64,000 nt of DNA from Opacimonas immobilis (GTDB lineage: Bacteria > Pseudomonadota > Gammaproteobacteria > Enterobacterales > Alteromonadaceae). A model generated the notes under the pieces. That model was not told where the DNA came from and did not search any database. It was given only the letters and a program-made list of their open reading frames with translations. The stretch is taken from the NCBI RefSeq assembly GCF_048282545.1, contig NZ_CP182485.1:558001-622000 (forward strand), read 5' to 3'. The position numbers were made by a program, and so were the translations under genes. Positions 1 to 9,348 of this stretch are shown one piece after another. Numbering within the stretch: position 1 is the stretch's first letter; every line of letters starts with the position of its first letter.

Positions 1-1736
1 TTATAAGGACGTTCACGTGCCTCCATTGCCACGCGACGCGCCTCTAACTCGGCATCGGATAACGCAACATTTAAAGTGCGGTTCGGGATATCGATTTCGA
101 TCGTATCGCCGTTTTCGACCAATGCCAAGCCACCACCAGAGGCGGCTTCTGGAGAACAATGACCAATAGAAAGGCCAGAGGTACCACCGGAGAAACGACC
201 ATCTGTGATCAAGGCACACTCTTTGCCAAGACCTTTGGATTTGAGATACGAGGTGGGATAGAGCATTTCTTGCATACCTGGACCTCCTTTGGGGCCTTCA
301 TAGCGAATGACTACGACATCACCTGATTTGACCTCATCATTGAGAATACCTGCAACGGCATCGTCTTGATCTTCATAGACACGCGCAGGTCCGGTAAATT
401 TCCAAATCGACTCATCCACACCAGCGGTTTTAACAATACAGCCGCGCTCAGCAAGATTACCAAACAACACTGCCAAACCACCTTCTTGTGAATAAGCGTG
501 TTCCACTGAGCGAATACAGCCATTTTCACGGTCGGTATCAGCTTCATCCCAGCGGCAATCTTGACTAAATGCCTTAGTGGTGCGGATTCCAGCTGGGCCG
601 GCTCGGTAAAATTTGTCCGCATCTGGATTATCCACAGTGATATCCATAGAGGCGATTACTTCAGCCATCGGCTTGCCCAGTACGTGGTGCGCATCGCCGT
701 GCAATAAACCGGCTTTGTGTAATTCGTTCAAAATCGCCATTACGCCACCGGCACGGTGTACGTCTTCCATGTGGTACTTAGGTGTGGCTGGCGCGACTTT
801 TGATAGATGCGGGACTCTGCGCGACAAACGGTCGATATCATCCATCGTAAACGGTACTTCACCCTCAATCGCAGCGGCCAACAAATGCAAGATCGTATTG
901 GTTGAACCGCCCATGGCAATGTCTAAGCTCATGGCATTTTCAAACGCATTAAAGTTGGCAATATTGCGTGGCAGTGCCGTTTCATCGTCGTCACCATACC
1001 AACGCTGGCATAACTTAACAATTTCTTTACCGGCTTGGATAAAGAGCTGTTCGCGATCGGCGTGAGTGGCAAGCATCGAACCATTGCCTGGCAAGGATAA
1101 ACCTAACGCTTCGGTCAAACAGTTCATTGAGTTTGCCGTGAACATGCCTGAGCACGAACCACAAGTCGGGCACGCTGAGCGTTCGATTTCTTCTGAATCG
1201 GTATCGGATACTTTATCATCTGCCGCGGCCACCATAGCATCGACTAAGTCCAGCTTTATGATTTGATCAGAAAGCTTAGTTTTCCCAGCTTCCATTGGAC
1301 CACCTGATACGAAGATCACAGGGATATTTAAGCGCATGGCTGCCATGAGCATTCCCGGTGTGATTTTATCGCAGTTAGAAATACAGACCAAGGCATCGGC
1401 ACAATGCGCATTACACATATATTCCACCGCGTCGGCAATGACTTCTCTTGATGGTAACGAGTACAACATACCAGCATGGCCCATGGCAATACCATCATCC
1501 ACTGCAATGGTGTTGAACTCTTTAGCCACACCGCCAGCTTCTTCAATGCTACGGGCGACCAATTGTCCCAGATCTTTTAAGTGCACATGCCCAGGTACAA
1601 ATTGAGTAAAGGAATTCGCAACCGCTATGATGGGCTTGCCAAAATCCCCATCCTTCATTCCTGTGGCGCGCCATAATGCACGGGCACCGGCCATATTGCG
1701 ACCTTGAGTCGTTGTTGCTGAACGTAGTTTAGGCAT
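1..1736 (-). CDS. ilvD: Dihydroxy-acid dehydratase (3' end outside window)
   Basis: Dehydrates 2,3-dihydroxy-isovalerate and 2,3-dihydroxy-3-methylvalerate in valine/isoleucine synthesis; cytoplasmic iron-sulfur enzyme. The reading frame is open from the ATG at 1736 to the window edge, about 578 codons of a family length near 615, so only the C-terminus is missing. Reading the minus strand gives the family segment CPTCGSCSGMFTANSMNC around 1150, which contains cluster-binding cysteines, and upstream of it FVSGGPMEAGK. The gene lies 22 bp downstream of ilvE on the same strand, so the two are probably one ilvE-ilvD operon. Confidence 0.96.
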   Translation of the reverse strand, partial: MPKLRSATTTQGRNMAGARALWRATGMKDGDFGKPIIAVANSFTQFVPGHVHLKDLGQLVARSIEEAGGVAKEFNTIAVDDGIAMGHAGMLYSLPSREVIADAVEYMCNAHCADALVCISNCDKITPGMLMAAMRLNIPVIFVSGGPMEAGKTKLSDQIIKLDLVDAMVAAADDKVSDTDSEEIERSACPTCGSCSGMFTANSMNCLTEALGLSLPGNGSMLATHADREQLFIQAGKEIVKLCQRWYGDDDETALPRNIANFNAFENAMSLDIAMGGSTNTILHLLAAAIEGEVPFTMDDIDRLSRRVPHLSKVAPATPKYHMEDVHRAGGVMAILNELHKAGLLHGDAHHVLGKPMAEVIASMDITVDNPDADKFYRAGPAGIRTTKAFSQDCRWDEADTDRENGCIRSVEHAYSQEGGLAVLFGNLAERGCIVKTAGVDESIWKFTGPARVYEDQDDAVAGILNDEVKSGDVVVIRYEGPKGGPGMQEMLYPTSYLKSKGLGKECALITDGRFSGGTSGLSIGHCSPEAASGGGLALVENGDTIEIDIPNRTLNVALSDAELEARRVAMEARERPY

Positions 1737-1758
1737 TGCTATTACTCTTTTTTAAAAC

Positions 1759-2691
1759 TTATTTATATACGGGTGTTAACCAATTCCACTTGTCTTCGGT
1801 GGTACCGTTAAACAAGCCGAAAAACATATCTTGCACTTCTTTCGTGATGGGACCGCGACCGCCGTTGCCAACGGCAATGCCATCCACACTGCGGACTGGC
1901 GTGACTTCAGCTGCGGTGCCACACATAAAGATTTCATCAGCAAGATACATGGATTCACGCGGAATATTTTCTTCGCGAATTTCATAGCCTAATTCTTTGA
2001 GAAGCGTCATACAGGTATCGCGAGTAATACCTGGTAAAATCGCCGCTGTTTTTGGCGTCGTCATTACTACTTTATCACGAATCACAAAGATGTTTTCACC
2101 AGCACCTTCGGAGACGTAGCCATTGACATCTAGTGCAATGCCTTCGCCATACCCATGACGTCGCGCTTCCATTGAAATCAATTGCGATGATAGGTAGTTA
2201 CCACCGGCCTTTGCACCGGTAGGAAGGGTATTGGCAGCCAACCGGCTCCACGATGAAATACCTGCATCAACACCAGACGTTAACGCTTCCTCACCTAAAT
2301 ACGCACCCCATTCAAAGGCGGCGATGCTTAGCTCAGTTTCTTGACCAAATGGCACCTGTATTCCCATACCTAAATCACCGTAAAAAGCGATTGGACGAAT
2401 GTAGGCCGATTTGAGCTCGTTGGCGCGGATGATATCCATCGTCGCTTGATTGACTTGGTCGAGCGTGTAAGGGATGGTCATGCGATATATTTTGGCAGAA
2501 TCGAATAAACGACGATTGTGATCATTTAAGCGAAATACACACGTACCTTGATCCGGCGTATTGTAAGCGCGGATACCTTCAAATACCGATGAACCGTAGT
2601 GAATTGCGTGCGTCATGACATGCACAGTCGCATCTCGCCATGGCATGATTTCACCGTTAAACCAAATTTTTTCTGCTGGGGTTTTAGCCAT
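1759..2691 (-). CDS. ilvE: Branched-chain amino acid aminotransferase
   Basis: PLP-dependent class IV aminotransferase catalysing the last step of Val/Leu/Ile synthesis. The product is 310 aa, the normal family length. The PLP lysine is K161 in the segment PTGAKAGGNYLSS, and the fold-type IV motif EGAGENIFVI lies near residue 200. The ATG start has an AGGAAA ribosome-binding site 6 bp upstream. It is the first gene of a leftward unit with ilvD 22 bp downstream. No leader peptide or attenuator is evident upstream. Confidence 0.97.
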   Translation of the reverse strand: MAKTPAEKIWFNGEIMPWRDATVHVMTHAIHYGSSVFEGIRAYNTPDQGTCVFRLNDHNRRLFDSAKIYRMTIPYTLDQVNQATMDIIRANELKSAYIRPIAFYGDLGMGIQVPFGQETELSIAAFEWGAYLGEEALTSGVDAGISSWSRLAANTLPTGAKAGGNYLSSQLISMEARRHGYGEGIALDVNGYVSEGAGENIFVIRDKVVMTTPKTAAILPGITRDTCMTLLKELGYEIREENIPRESMYLADEIFMCGTAAEVTPVRSVDGIAVGNGGRGPITKEVQDMFFGLFNGTTEDKWNWLTPVYK

Positions 2692-3016
2692 TTTCTGTTT
2701 CCTGTAGAGGGCTAAGCAACCTTGCTCACGCCCAAAAATTGTTCAATACGCGCCCATAATACACTGGAAAATCGCGATTCGATAGCACTAAGCAAGAGAA
2801 TTGATCTCTTTAGCAGAAATGGTAAAAAGTTAGATTTTCGTCACTGAAAGAGCGAAGTGCTCTATGTATAGTTAGCCTCAAGCTTGAGCAAAAAGCAAAT
2901 GTTTTTTGGTCTAACACCTCTATTCGCTGACCCAAAGTCCGGATTTTGTAAAACTGGCCATCACAAACATGCTTGAGCATTACAATCTCTGTATACCGTT
3001 TGTATGGAGAATTAAA
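2692..3016. other. Intergenic region between divergent ilvE and comM
   Basis: This 325-bp spacer separates the divergent ilvE and comM genes. On the minus strand a plausible -10 hexamer TATTAT lies at 2756-2761, about 65 bp before the ilvE start, but no good -35 is visible. A GGAGA ribosome-binding site at 3006-3010 serves comM. I see no RNA gene, no convincing attenuator and no repeat here. The 92-codon minus-strand reading frame that crosses it overlaps comM and shows no family features. Confidence 0.5.
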
Positions 3017-4540
3017 ATGAGCATGGCGACTTTGCACACCAGCACCGTCATTGGTTTTACCGCGCATGATGTCACTGCAGAGATTCACATCACCAAAGGA
3101 TTACCACAATTTCAGATAGTGGGATTAGCCAGTGGTTCACATCTGCACGTAAAAGAACGGGTGCGCAGCGCCATCATCCACTCTGGTTATACTTTCCCAG
3201 CCAAAAGAGTCACCGTAAACCTTTCCCCTGCAGACTTACCTAAGTTTGGCGCTCGATTTGATTTGCCAATTGCGCTTGGCATACTCATTGCCGCAGGCGA
3301 AATCATTGCAGAGCAATTACACGATTATGTGTTTTTAGGAGAACTTGCCTTATCAGGTGAATTGCGGGCGGTCAGCGGTATTTTGCCAGGCATCAAACAA
3401 GCGATTAATACAGGAAAAAAAGTGATTTTTTCGTTTCATCAGGCCAATGAGGTTGCGCCTTTTTATCCGGAATTGTGCTTTCCTGCGAAGACATTAAAGG
3501 AGGTAGTCGGTCATTTGAACGCATCTACTTCATCTAAAGCAAATGCTAGGTTGAATAGCGTAGCACCGGTTCAGCCTAAGCAGCATACCGGTCAGTTTAT
3601 CGATTCACAATGGGATTTGATTCTGGGTCAGTATGGCGCAAAACGTGCACTGTTAATCGCGGCAACCGGTGGCCATAATATATTGTTATATGGCCCTCCG
3701 GGTGCGGGCAAAACCATGCTAGCTTGTGAACTCGTTAATTTGCTGCCCGATCTGCCTAAAAATGCTTTTTTTGAAACGTTAACTTTGCACTCGTTAGCCA
3801 ATCGCCCAATGCCTAATTCAAACAGGCCTCCGCTGCAGCGCCCTCATCATAGTGTGACCAAAATAGGACTACTTGGTGGTGGCAATCGAGCCCAACCCGG
3901 ATCCATAAGCCTTGCGCATAATGGTGTGCTGCTGTTAGATGAGTTAACTGAGTTTGCCAAACCCCTGTTAGACCAACTTCGCGAACCGCTACAAGAAGGT
4001 GAGATCAGATTACATCGGGCTCATTACGCGCTCAGTCTGCCTTGTGATTTTCAACTCATCGCTACGCTTAACCCAAGTCCAACTGGATCTGTAGAAAATA
4101 ACAGGAGTAGTGTGGATGCGACAATACGATACTTGAATCGTTTATCTGACCCTTTGCTAGAACGCATTGATATGCAATGTGAAGTCCCTAAAACTCGACC
4201 GAACCTAGCACCGAACAAAGCTAATGAACCGGGTATTAAAGAGTTGGCACAACTTGTGAAAACTCAACAGCTAAAACAAATACAGCGTCAAGGATGCCTC
4301 AACAGTCAATTGACACCCGCTCAGATCAAGTGCATTCAACTTTGTGCTGATACGCAAAGGCTGTTAGAACAGGCCCATCAACAATATCAGCTATCCGCAC
4401 GCATGATCAGCAGGCTGATTTTGCTTGCCCGCAGCATCGCCGATCTCGACCATGCGGTTGACATAAAGCCCAAACACATTGCTGAAGCATTACAGTACCG
4501 GAGTTTCGACCGGTTATGCCAACAATTAATTACCCAATAG
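3017..4540 (+). CDS. comM: ComM/YifB Mg-chelatase-like AAA+ ATPase
   Basis: Hexameric AAA+ helicase that promotes branch migration during natural transformation in several gammaproteobacteria; cytoplasmic. The product is 507 aa. The N-terminal ChlI-like domain covers about residues 1-165, followed by the Mg-chelatase AAA+ core with Walker A GPPGAGKT near residues 226-233 and Walker B LLLDELTEF, and a C-terminal ChlI domain with SARMISRLILLARSIADL. The start was set at the ATG giving MSMATLHTST because it follows GGAGA and matches the family N-terminus; an in-frame start 48 bp upstream is less likely. It is convergent with ilvY, with 5 bp between stops. Confidence 0.93.
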   Translation: MSMATLHTSTVIGFTAHDVTAEIHITKGLPQFQIVGLASGSHLHVKERVRSAIIHSGYTFPAKRVTVNLSPADLPKFGARFDLPIALGILIAAGEIIAEQLHDYVFLGELALSGELRAVSGILPGIKQAINTGKKVIFSFHQANEVAPFYPELCFPAKTLKEVVGHLNASTSSKANARLNSVAPVQPKQHTGQFIDSQWDLILGQYGAKRALLIAATGGHNILLYGPPGAGKTMLACELVNLLPDLPKNAFFETLTLHSLANRPMPNSNRPPLQRPHHSVTKIGLLGGGNRAQPGSISLAHNGVLLLDELTEFAKPLLDQLREPLQEGEIRLHRAHYALSLPCDFQLIATLNPSPTGSVENNRSSVDATIRYLNRLSDPLLERIDMQCEVPKTRPNLAPNKANEPGIKELAQLVKTQQLKQIQRQGCLNSQLTPAQIKCIQLCADTQRLLEQAHQQYQLSARMISRLILLARSIADLDHAVDIKPKHIAEALQYRSFDRLCQQLITQ

Positions 4541-4545
4541 AATAG

Positions 4546-5409
4546 TTAACCGCTAGTTAGCTCCATCAGCGCGCTGATTTTGGGTTCAAAGGCACGACTT
4601 GCCAGACAGCATAAACCCAAACGGTAAGCTTCAATGTCCGGTACAGTGATTTGATATAAGCGATTAGAGTGACGCACATAATCGAGAATAATTTTGGGCA
4701 CAAAACCCAAGCCAACGCCCAAGTTGACCATACTGACAATGGCCTCATTGCCTCCAACGGTTGCATAGATGCGTGGACGAATATTATGCTCGGCGAACCA
4801 GTGATGTACGATTCGACGAGATGGACCTGATTCAGGCATAATGACAGGCTGCTGGGTCCAATCGACATCTTTTATACGCTGAATCTTAGAAGATTTTGGC
4901 GCGATCAACACCAAAGGCACGTCGTCCAGATGTTGAAACATGACGTCTTCTGGCCACTCTGGGTAATGAATACACACTGCCGCATCAGTGGTTTTTTGTT
5001 GTACTCTTTGCACAGCTTCAGCAGGGTCTCCAGTCAGCAATTTTAATTCCACACTAGGATGCAAAGAGCGGTATTTATCAAGTAAACCTGGTAAATGCGA
5101 TTGCGATGCCGTCACCGAACAATACAGGCTTAACTCGCCTCTCAACTGGGTTTGGTTCGATTGTAATTGGCTATTTACGCGATCCCATTCGGCCAAAGTA
5201 TTACTGGCAAAGACTAAAAAGATCTCCCCCGCATGGGTTAAACTGACTGAACGGTTGTTGCGCTCAAACAAGGTCACTTGGGTTTCTTGTTCTAGCCGAG
5301 TGATGGCACGACTTAACGTCGATGGGGTAATAAACATGGCTTGTGCGGTCTTGCCAAAGTGCAATGACTGCGCCAAATGATGGAAAAGTTGCAAGCTGCG
5401 AATGTCCAT
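4546..5409 (-). CDS. ilvY: LysR-type regulator of ilvC
   Basis: Acetolactate-responsive LysR activator of ilvC. The winged helix-turn-helix is at about residues 1-60 (FGKTAQAMFITPSTLSRAI) and the substrate-binding domain from about residue 90; total 287 aa. The start is placed at the ATG giving MDIRSLQLFHHLA, where the IlvY family begins; the open frame runs 17 codons further upstream but that segment holds the putative operator. The gene is divergent from ilvC, the classical arrangement, and a TTGC-N7-GCAA dyad lies just upstream of its start. Confidence 0.92.
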   Translation of the reverse strand: MDIRSLQLFHHLAQSLHFGKTAQAMFITPSTLSRAITRLEQETQVTLFERNNRSVSLTHAGEIFLVFASNTLAEWDRVNSQLQSNQTQLRGELSLYCSVTASQSHLPGLLDKYRSLHPSVELKLLTGDPAEAVQRVQQKTTDAAVCIHYPEWPEDVMFQHLDDVPLVLIAPKSSKIQRIKDVDWTQQPVIMPESGPSRRIVHHWFAEHNIRPRIYATVGGNEAIVSMVNLGVGLGFVPKIILDYVRHSNRLYQITVPDIEAYRLGLCCLASRAFEPKISALMELTSG

Positions 5410-5441
5410 AAACCCTCTTGGATAAAGTGAAAATACTAATT

Positions 5442-5470
5442 GTTGCGATTTACGCAACACTAGGTTGCAA
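5442..5470. promoter_or_regulatory. Putative IlvY operator between ilvY and ilvC
   Basis: GTTGCGATTTACGCAAC at 5442-5458 is a perfect 6-bp-arm dyad that fits the LysR T-N11-A pattern. A second half-site, TTGCAA, is at 5465-5470. Tandem TTGC/GCAA sites in the ilvY-ilvC gap are the established location for IlvY binding in enterobacteria. The assignment here rests on position and symmetry. Confidence 0.7.
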
Positions 5471-5589
5471 ATATATCATTTTATCCAACAAAAAACATCG
5501 GCTAAGATACATTCAAATCGTCACTGATTGATATTGAAATGGTAAATATCCGCGATGCGGGTTAATTTTTGGAATTGGAAAGTATAAGC

Positions 5590-7065
5590 ATGGCTAATTA
5601 TTTTAATACCTTACCTTTACGCGTACAGCTTGACCAACTTGGTCGTTGTCGTTTTATGGACCGCAGTGAATTCGCTGATGGTTGTGATTTCTTGAAAGGT
5701 AAAAAGATTGTCATCGTCGGTTGTGGTGCACAAGGTTTGAACCAAGGTTTGAACATGCGTGACTCCGGTCTAGACGTCTCTTATGCTTTACGCCAAGCCG
5801 CTATCGACGAAAAACGTGACTCTTTTGTTCGTGCAACTGAGAATGGTTTTACCGTCGGTACGTACCAAGAACTTATTCCAACTGCGGACCTAGTTTATAA
5901 CCTTACCCCAGACAAGCAGCATTCTGCAGTGGTCGAAGCGGTCATGCCATTAATGCAACAGGGCGCAACTTTAGGCTACTCGCACGGTTTTAATATCGTC
6001 GAAGAAGGCCAGCAAATCCGCTCTGATATCACAGTTGTCATGTGTGCACCAAAGTGTCCTGGTACCGAAGTACGCGAAGAATATAAGCGCGGTTTTGGTG
6101 TACCTACTCTTATCGCTGTTCACCCAGAAAACGACCCAGAAAACAAAGGCTGGGCCATTGCTAAAGCACTCGCCTCGGCAACTGGTGGTGACCGCGCAGG
6201 TGTCCTAGAGTCTTCATTTGTCGCAGAAGTCAAATCTGATCTGATGGGCGAACAAACCATTCTTTGTGGTATGCAACAAGCCGTTGCCGTATTAGGCTAC
6301 GAAAAAATGGTTGCAGATGGTGTAGACCCAGCTTATGCCGGTGCATTATTGCAATACGGCTTGGAAGCCATCACTGAAGCATTGAAGATCGGTGGTGTGA
6401 CCAACATGATGGATCGTTTGTCTAACCCAGCCAAGATCAAAGCATATGATCTATCTGAGGAATTGAAAGTCATTCTACGTCCATTATTTGAAAAACACCA
6501 AGACGATATCATCAGTGGTGAATTCTCAAAAACCATGATGGAAGATTGGGCCAACGGCGATGCTAACTTACTTAAGTGGCGTGCTGAAACAGGTGAAACT
6601 GCATTTGAAAATGCACCAGAGTTCACCGGGAAGATCGATGATCAAGAATTTTTCGACAAGGGTATTTTCATTGTTGCTTGCATCAAAGCAGGTGTTGAAT
6701 TGGCCTTTGACGTAATGGTTGAAGCAGGCATTTTACCTGAATCAGCTTACTATGAGTCGCTCCATGAAACGCCACTTATCTCTAACACCATCGCCCGTAA
6801 GCGCTTGTATGAGATGAACGTTGTTATCTCAGATACGGCTGAATACGGTAACTATTTATTTGCTAACGCTGCCATCCCATTATTGGCAGAGAAAGTCATG
6901 CCGACCTTGAGCGCTGAACTACTTGGTGCAGGTCTAAGTGATACATCAAACGCAGTGGATAACATGCGTTTAGTGGAAGTGAATCGCGCCATCCGTGAAA
7001 CGGGTGTTGAATTCATCGGTGAAGAGCTTCGTGGTTACATGAGTGACATGAAAGCGATCATCTAA
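5590..7065 (+). CDS. ilvC: Ketol-acid reductoisomerase, class II (long form)
   Basis: NADPH-dependent isomeroreductase that converts acetolactate or acetohydroxybutyrate to dihydroxy acids; cytoplasmic. At 491 aa it is the long Escherichia coli-type form with a duplicated C-terminal knotted domain. The N-terminal Rossmann motif is VIVGCGAQGLNQGLNMRDSG, followed by YALR, which is typical of NADPH binding. The start was chosen at MANYFNTLPLR, the family N-terminus, rather than the in-frame ATTG-type start 21 bp earlier. It is divergent from ilvY and ends with a strong terminator. Confidence 0.98.
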   Translation: MANYFNTLPLRVQLDQLGRCRFMDRSEFADGCDFLKGKKIVIVGCGAQGLNQGLNMRDSGLDVSYALRQAAIDEKRDSFVRATENGFTVGTYQELIPTADLVYNLTPDKQHSAVVEAVMPLMQQGATLGYSHGFNIVEEGQQIRSDITVVMCAPKCPGTEVREEYKRGFGVPTLIAVHPENDPENKGWAIAKALASATGGDRAGVLESSFVAEVKSDLMGEQTILCGMQQAVAVLGYEKMVADGVDPAYAGALLQYGLEAITEALKIGGVTNMMDRLSNPAKIKAYDLSEELKVILRPLFEKHQDDIISGEFSKTMMEDWANGDANLLKWRAETGETAFENAPEFTGKIDDQEFFDKGIFIVACIKAGVELAFDVMVEAGILPESAYYESLHETPLISNTIARKRLYEMNVVISDTAEYGNYLFANAAIPLLAEKVMPTLSAELLGAGLSDTSNAVDNMRLVEVNRAIRETGVEFIGEELRGYMSDMKAII

Positions 7066-7113
7066 GAAGGTAACAGTTCTGTCGTTAGGTGCTTTTTTAT
7101 AAAGCCCTCTTTG

Positions 7114-7138
7114 CCCGGCCAATTTGGCCGGGTTTTTT
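7114..7138 (+). terminator. Rho-independent terminator of ilvC
   Basis: The GC-rich hairpin CCCGGCC-AATTT-GGCCGGG at 7114-7132 is followed by six T residues, 48 bp after the ilvC stop. Confidence 0.93.
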
Positions 7139-7234
7139 ATGTGTATCACCTGGTAAATCTCATATTCCCAACTGCATTTTCTTTGTCGTATGCCACATGA
7201 TTACTTGTGCTAAGTGCTAGATCCTTAAGCCAAA

Positions 7235-8452
7235 TTAATTTCGCGCATATTTGAACAAGCTCATTGTCAAAATACAACAACTCACAAAGCCAATCCCAAT
7301 AGGGATCAATGTATCCACCAGGAACGCATCCACTACCAAAGCAATTAACACGGCTACTACACTACTTACCGCACCCAACAACGCTGCGCCAAGGCCAGCC
7401 ACTTCGCCCAAAGGCTCCATCGCCAAAGAATTGATATTTCCAAATAAGATCCCGACAAAGAAAAAGTTTACAAATAGCAAACCAATAGTGACGGGCAAAG
7501 GTGCTAGACCTTGATAAAGTATTTGTGCAATGACAAACATCACACTCAGTAATAAGTGTCCCCTCAAAGCTAACTGGCATAAACGCACCATACCCAAACG
7601 TTCAACCAAATGGGCATTCAACAAAGATGCACACCCGATTGAGAATGCCAATGCTGCAAAAATATAGGCAAACCAATCACCTACATCATAAAAGCCAACA
7701 AAAATCGTCTGGGTCGCACCTAAATACCCTAAAAACCCACCAAAAACTAAGCCAATTCCCAGCATATAAGGCCAGACCTCACGATGTGTGAGGATAAATC
7801 GACTCGCGATGAAGAACTCAGACCAAGTGAATTTGCGACGATCTGCTTTGGCTAGGGTTTCCGGTTGACGTAGAGCCAACCACAGCACGGATAGAATCAC
7901 CATAACAAAGAAAAACGCAAAAATATAATGCCAGGTAAAATAGCGCAAAATAGCCTGTCCAATAATGGGTGCCATCATTGGCACCATAATGAACACCACC
8001 ATAATAAAACTCATCACCCGCGCCATGCGATCGCCAACGTAAATATCGCGGATCATTGCCATCGTCGCGATTCTTGGACCACTGACGCCAAAGGCTTGAA
8101 TCAACCTGCCAAGCAACATCACTTCCATGGTCGTTGCCGCCATACAAATCAAGGTGCCAAGACAAAAAATCAAAGATCCTAAATATACCCCAAAGCGCCT
8201 TCCAAAACTGTCACAGATTGGCCCAAACACGAGCTGACCAAAAGCCATACCAAAGAAGAATAACGTGATGATCATATGGGTATGCTGCATACTCGGACTG
8301 TTTAGATCATCGCCAATCATGCTCAAGGCTGGCAACATGGTATCAATGCTCAGCGCCACCAATGAGGTCAACAAGGCCATTAAGGTGACAAATTCAGGTA
8401 GGCTAAGGGTGGCTTGTGCGTGTGCGGTTTTATCATTATGCGGCTGGCTCAT
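7235..8452 (-). CDS. MFS transporter, Bcr/CflA drug-resistance type
   Basis: Inner-membrane major facilitator protein of 405 aa with about 12 hydrophobic segments. It matches the Bcr/CflA subfamily: TM1 segment SIDTMLPALSMIG, the TM2-3 loop GPICDSFGRRFG (motif A type) and QAFGVSGPRIATMAMIRD. It probably exports small toxic compounds by proton antiport, but the substrate cannot be read from sequence. Its start overlaps the stop of the upstream DMT gene by 4 bp (ATGA), so it is translationally coupled to the proB-proA-DMT series. Confidence 0.88.
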   Translation of the reverse strand: MSQPHNDKTAHAQATLSLPEFVTLMALLTSLVALSIDTMLPALSMIGDDLNSPSMQHTHMIITLFFFGMAFGQLVFGPICDSFGRRFGVYLGSLIFCLGTLICMAATTMEVMLLGRLIQAFGVSGPRIATMAMIRDIYVGDRMARVMSFIMVVFIMVPMMAPIIGQAILRYFTWHYIFAFFFVMVILSVLWLALRQPETLAKADRRKFTWSEFFIASRFILTHREVWPYMLGIGLVFGGFLGYLGATQTIFVGFYDVGDWFAYIFAALAFSIGCASLLNAHLVERLGMVRLCQLALRGHLLLSVMFVIAQILYQGLAPLPVTIGLLFVNFFFVGILFGNINSLAMEPLGEVAGLGAALLGAVSSVVAVLIALVVDAFLVDTLIPIGIGFVSCCILTMSLFKYARN

Positions 8453-9348
8453 ACGTTCGCCTCAACAGATATCTCCTGCGTATTTTGTTGCCTCAAGGCT
8501 AAATAATTACCCAAGCCAATACAAGCAACGCCAACTATGGCCAGCAAGGACCACTGATATCCTTCCATCACAGTTGCGATGAAGAGAGCTATCACAGGAT
8601 ACACTAAGACAACATAGGCAGCTTTATCAGAACCAAGGCGTTGCACTAACAGCATATAACAGCCAAAAGCAATAACAGAGCCGAAGATAGAGAGATAGGC
8701 CAGCGCCGCATAAAATTCGACCTCTTCTGGCCACTGCCAAGGTATGCCCAATAATTGCAAGCCAAGCAAAATCACCACACTCCCATAACACATGGAGTAA
8801 CAGTTAAACGCCACCACCGAGACATCATCGAGTAAATGCTCTGAAATGATATTGCCAATACTCGCCGAAGAAAATGAACACAACGCCCATATCAGCCCTA
8901 ACTTCAAACTTTCACTCGAATTTAACTGACGTAATTCCGGATAAAAAATCGAGCAGATCCCAACGAATCCCAACGTTGCACCTATGACCACTTCGCGGCG
9001 AATCGGTTTGCGCAGAAATACGCGTCGTAAAATCACATTAAAATAAATGACGGACGTGCTTAACACCGCCAAAAAGGCACCCATAATATGTTGTTGTGCA
9101 ACATACAAAAATGAGTAATCCAGGGTGTATAAAAATAATCCGGCAAGACACATCGTCAGATGCTGTGTAATGCGAAAGCGCATGGGTAGCCGACGCCACC
9201 AAATAAATAGAGCTAACACGAATGAAGCAAATAAAAAGCGAAAGGCAACTGCATAAGATGGATTGCCATAGTCAATTTGGAAATTAATCGCATGCCAAGT
9301 TGAGCCCCAAATCAGGGCACAAACAATAAAGTAGAAAAAGGACGACAT
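8449..9348 (-). CDS. EamA/DMT-family permease
   Basis: Inner-membrane drug/metabolite transporter superfamily protein, 299 aa, with ten hydrophobic segments arranged as two EamA repeats. The first repeat begins CALIWGSTWHAINFQIDYGN and the second near residue 150. Its ATG immediately follows the proA stop with no gap, and its end overlaps the MFS gene by 4 bp. The four genes form a tight leftward unit. The substrate is unknown; the link to proline synthesis is positional only. Confidence 0.85.
   Translation of the reverse strand: MSSFFYFIVCALIWGSTWHAINFQIDYGNPSYAVAFRFLFASFVLALFIWWRRLPMRFRITQHLTMCLAGLFLYTLDYSFLYVAQQHIMGAFLAVLSTSVIYFNVILRRVFLRKPIRREVVIGATLGFVGICSIFYPELRQLNSSESLKLGLIWALCSFSSASIGNIISEHLLDDVSVVAFNCYSMCYGSVVILLGLQLLGIPWQWPEEVEFYAALAYLSIFGSVIAFGCYMLLVQRLGSDKAAYVVLVYPVIALFIATVMEGYQWSLLAIVGVACIGLGNYLALRQQNTQEISVEANV

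Noticed and set aside
2810..3088. 92-codon minus-strand frame crossing the ilvE-comM gap
   Set aside because: It overlaps the comM start, has no family features, and the sequence of comM explains the region.
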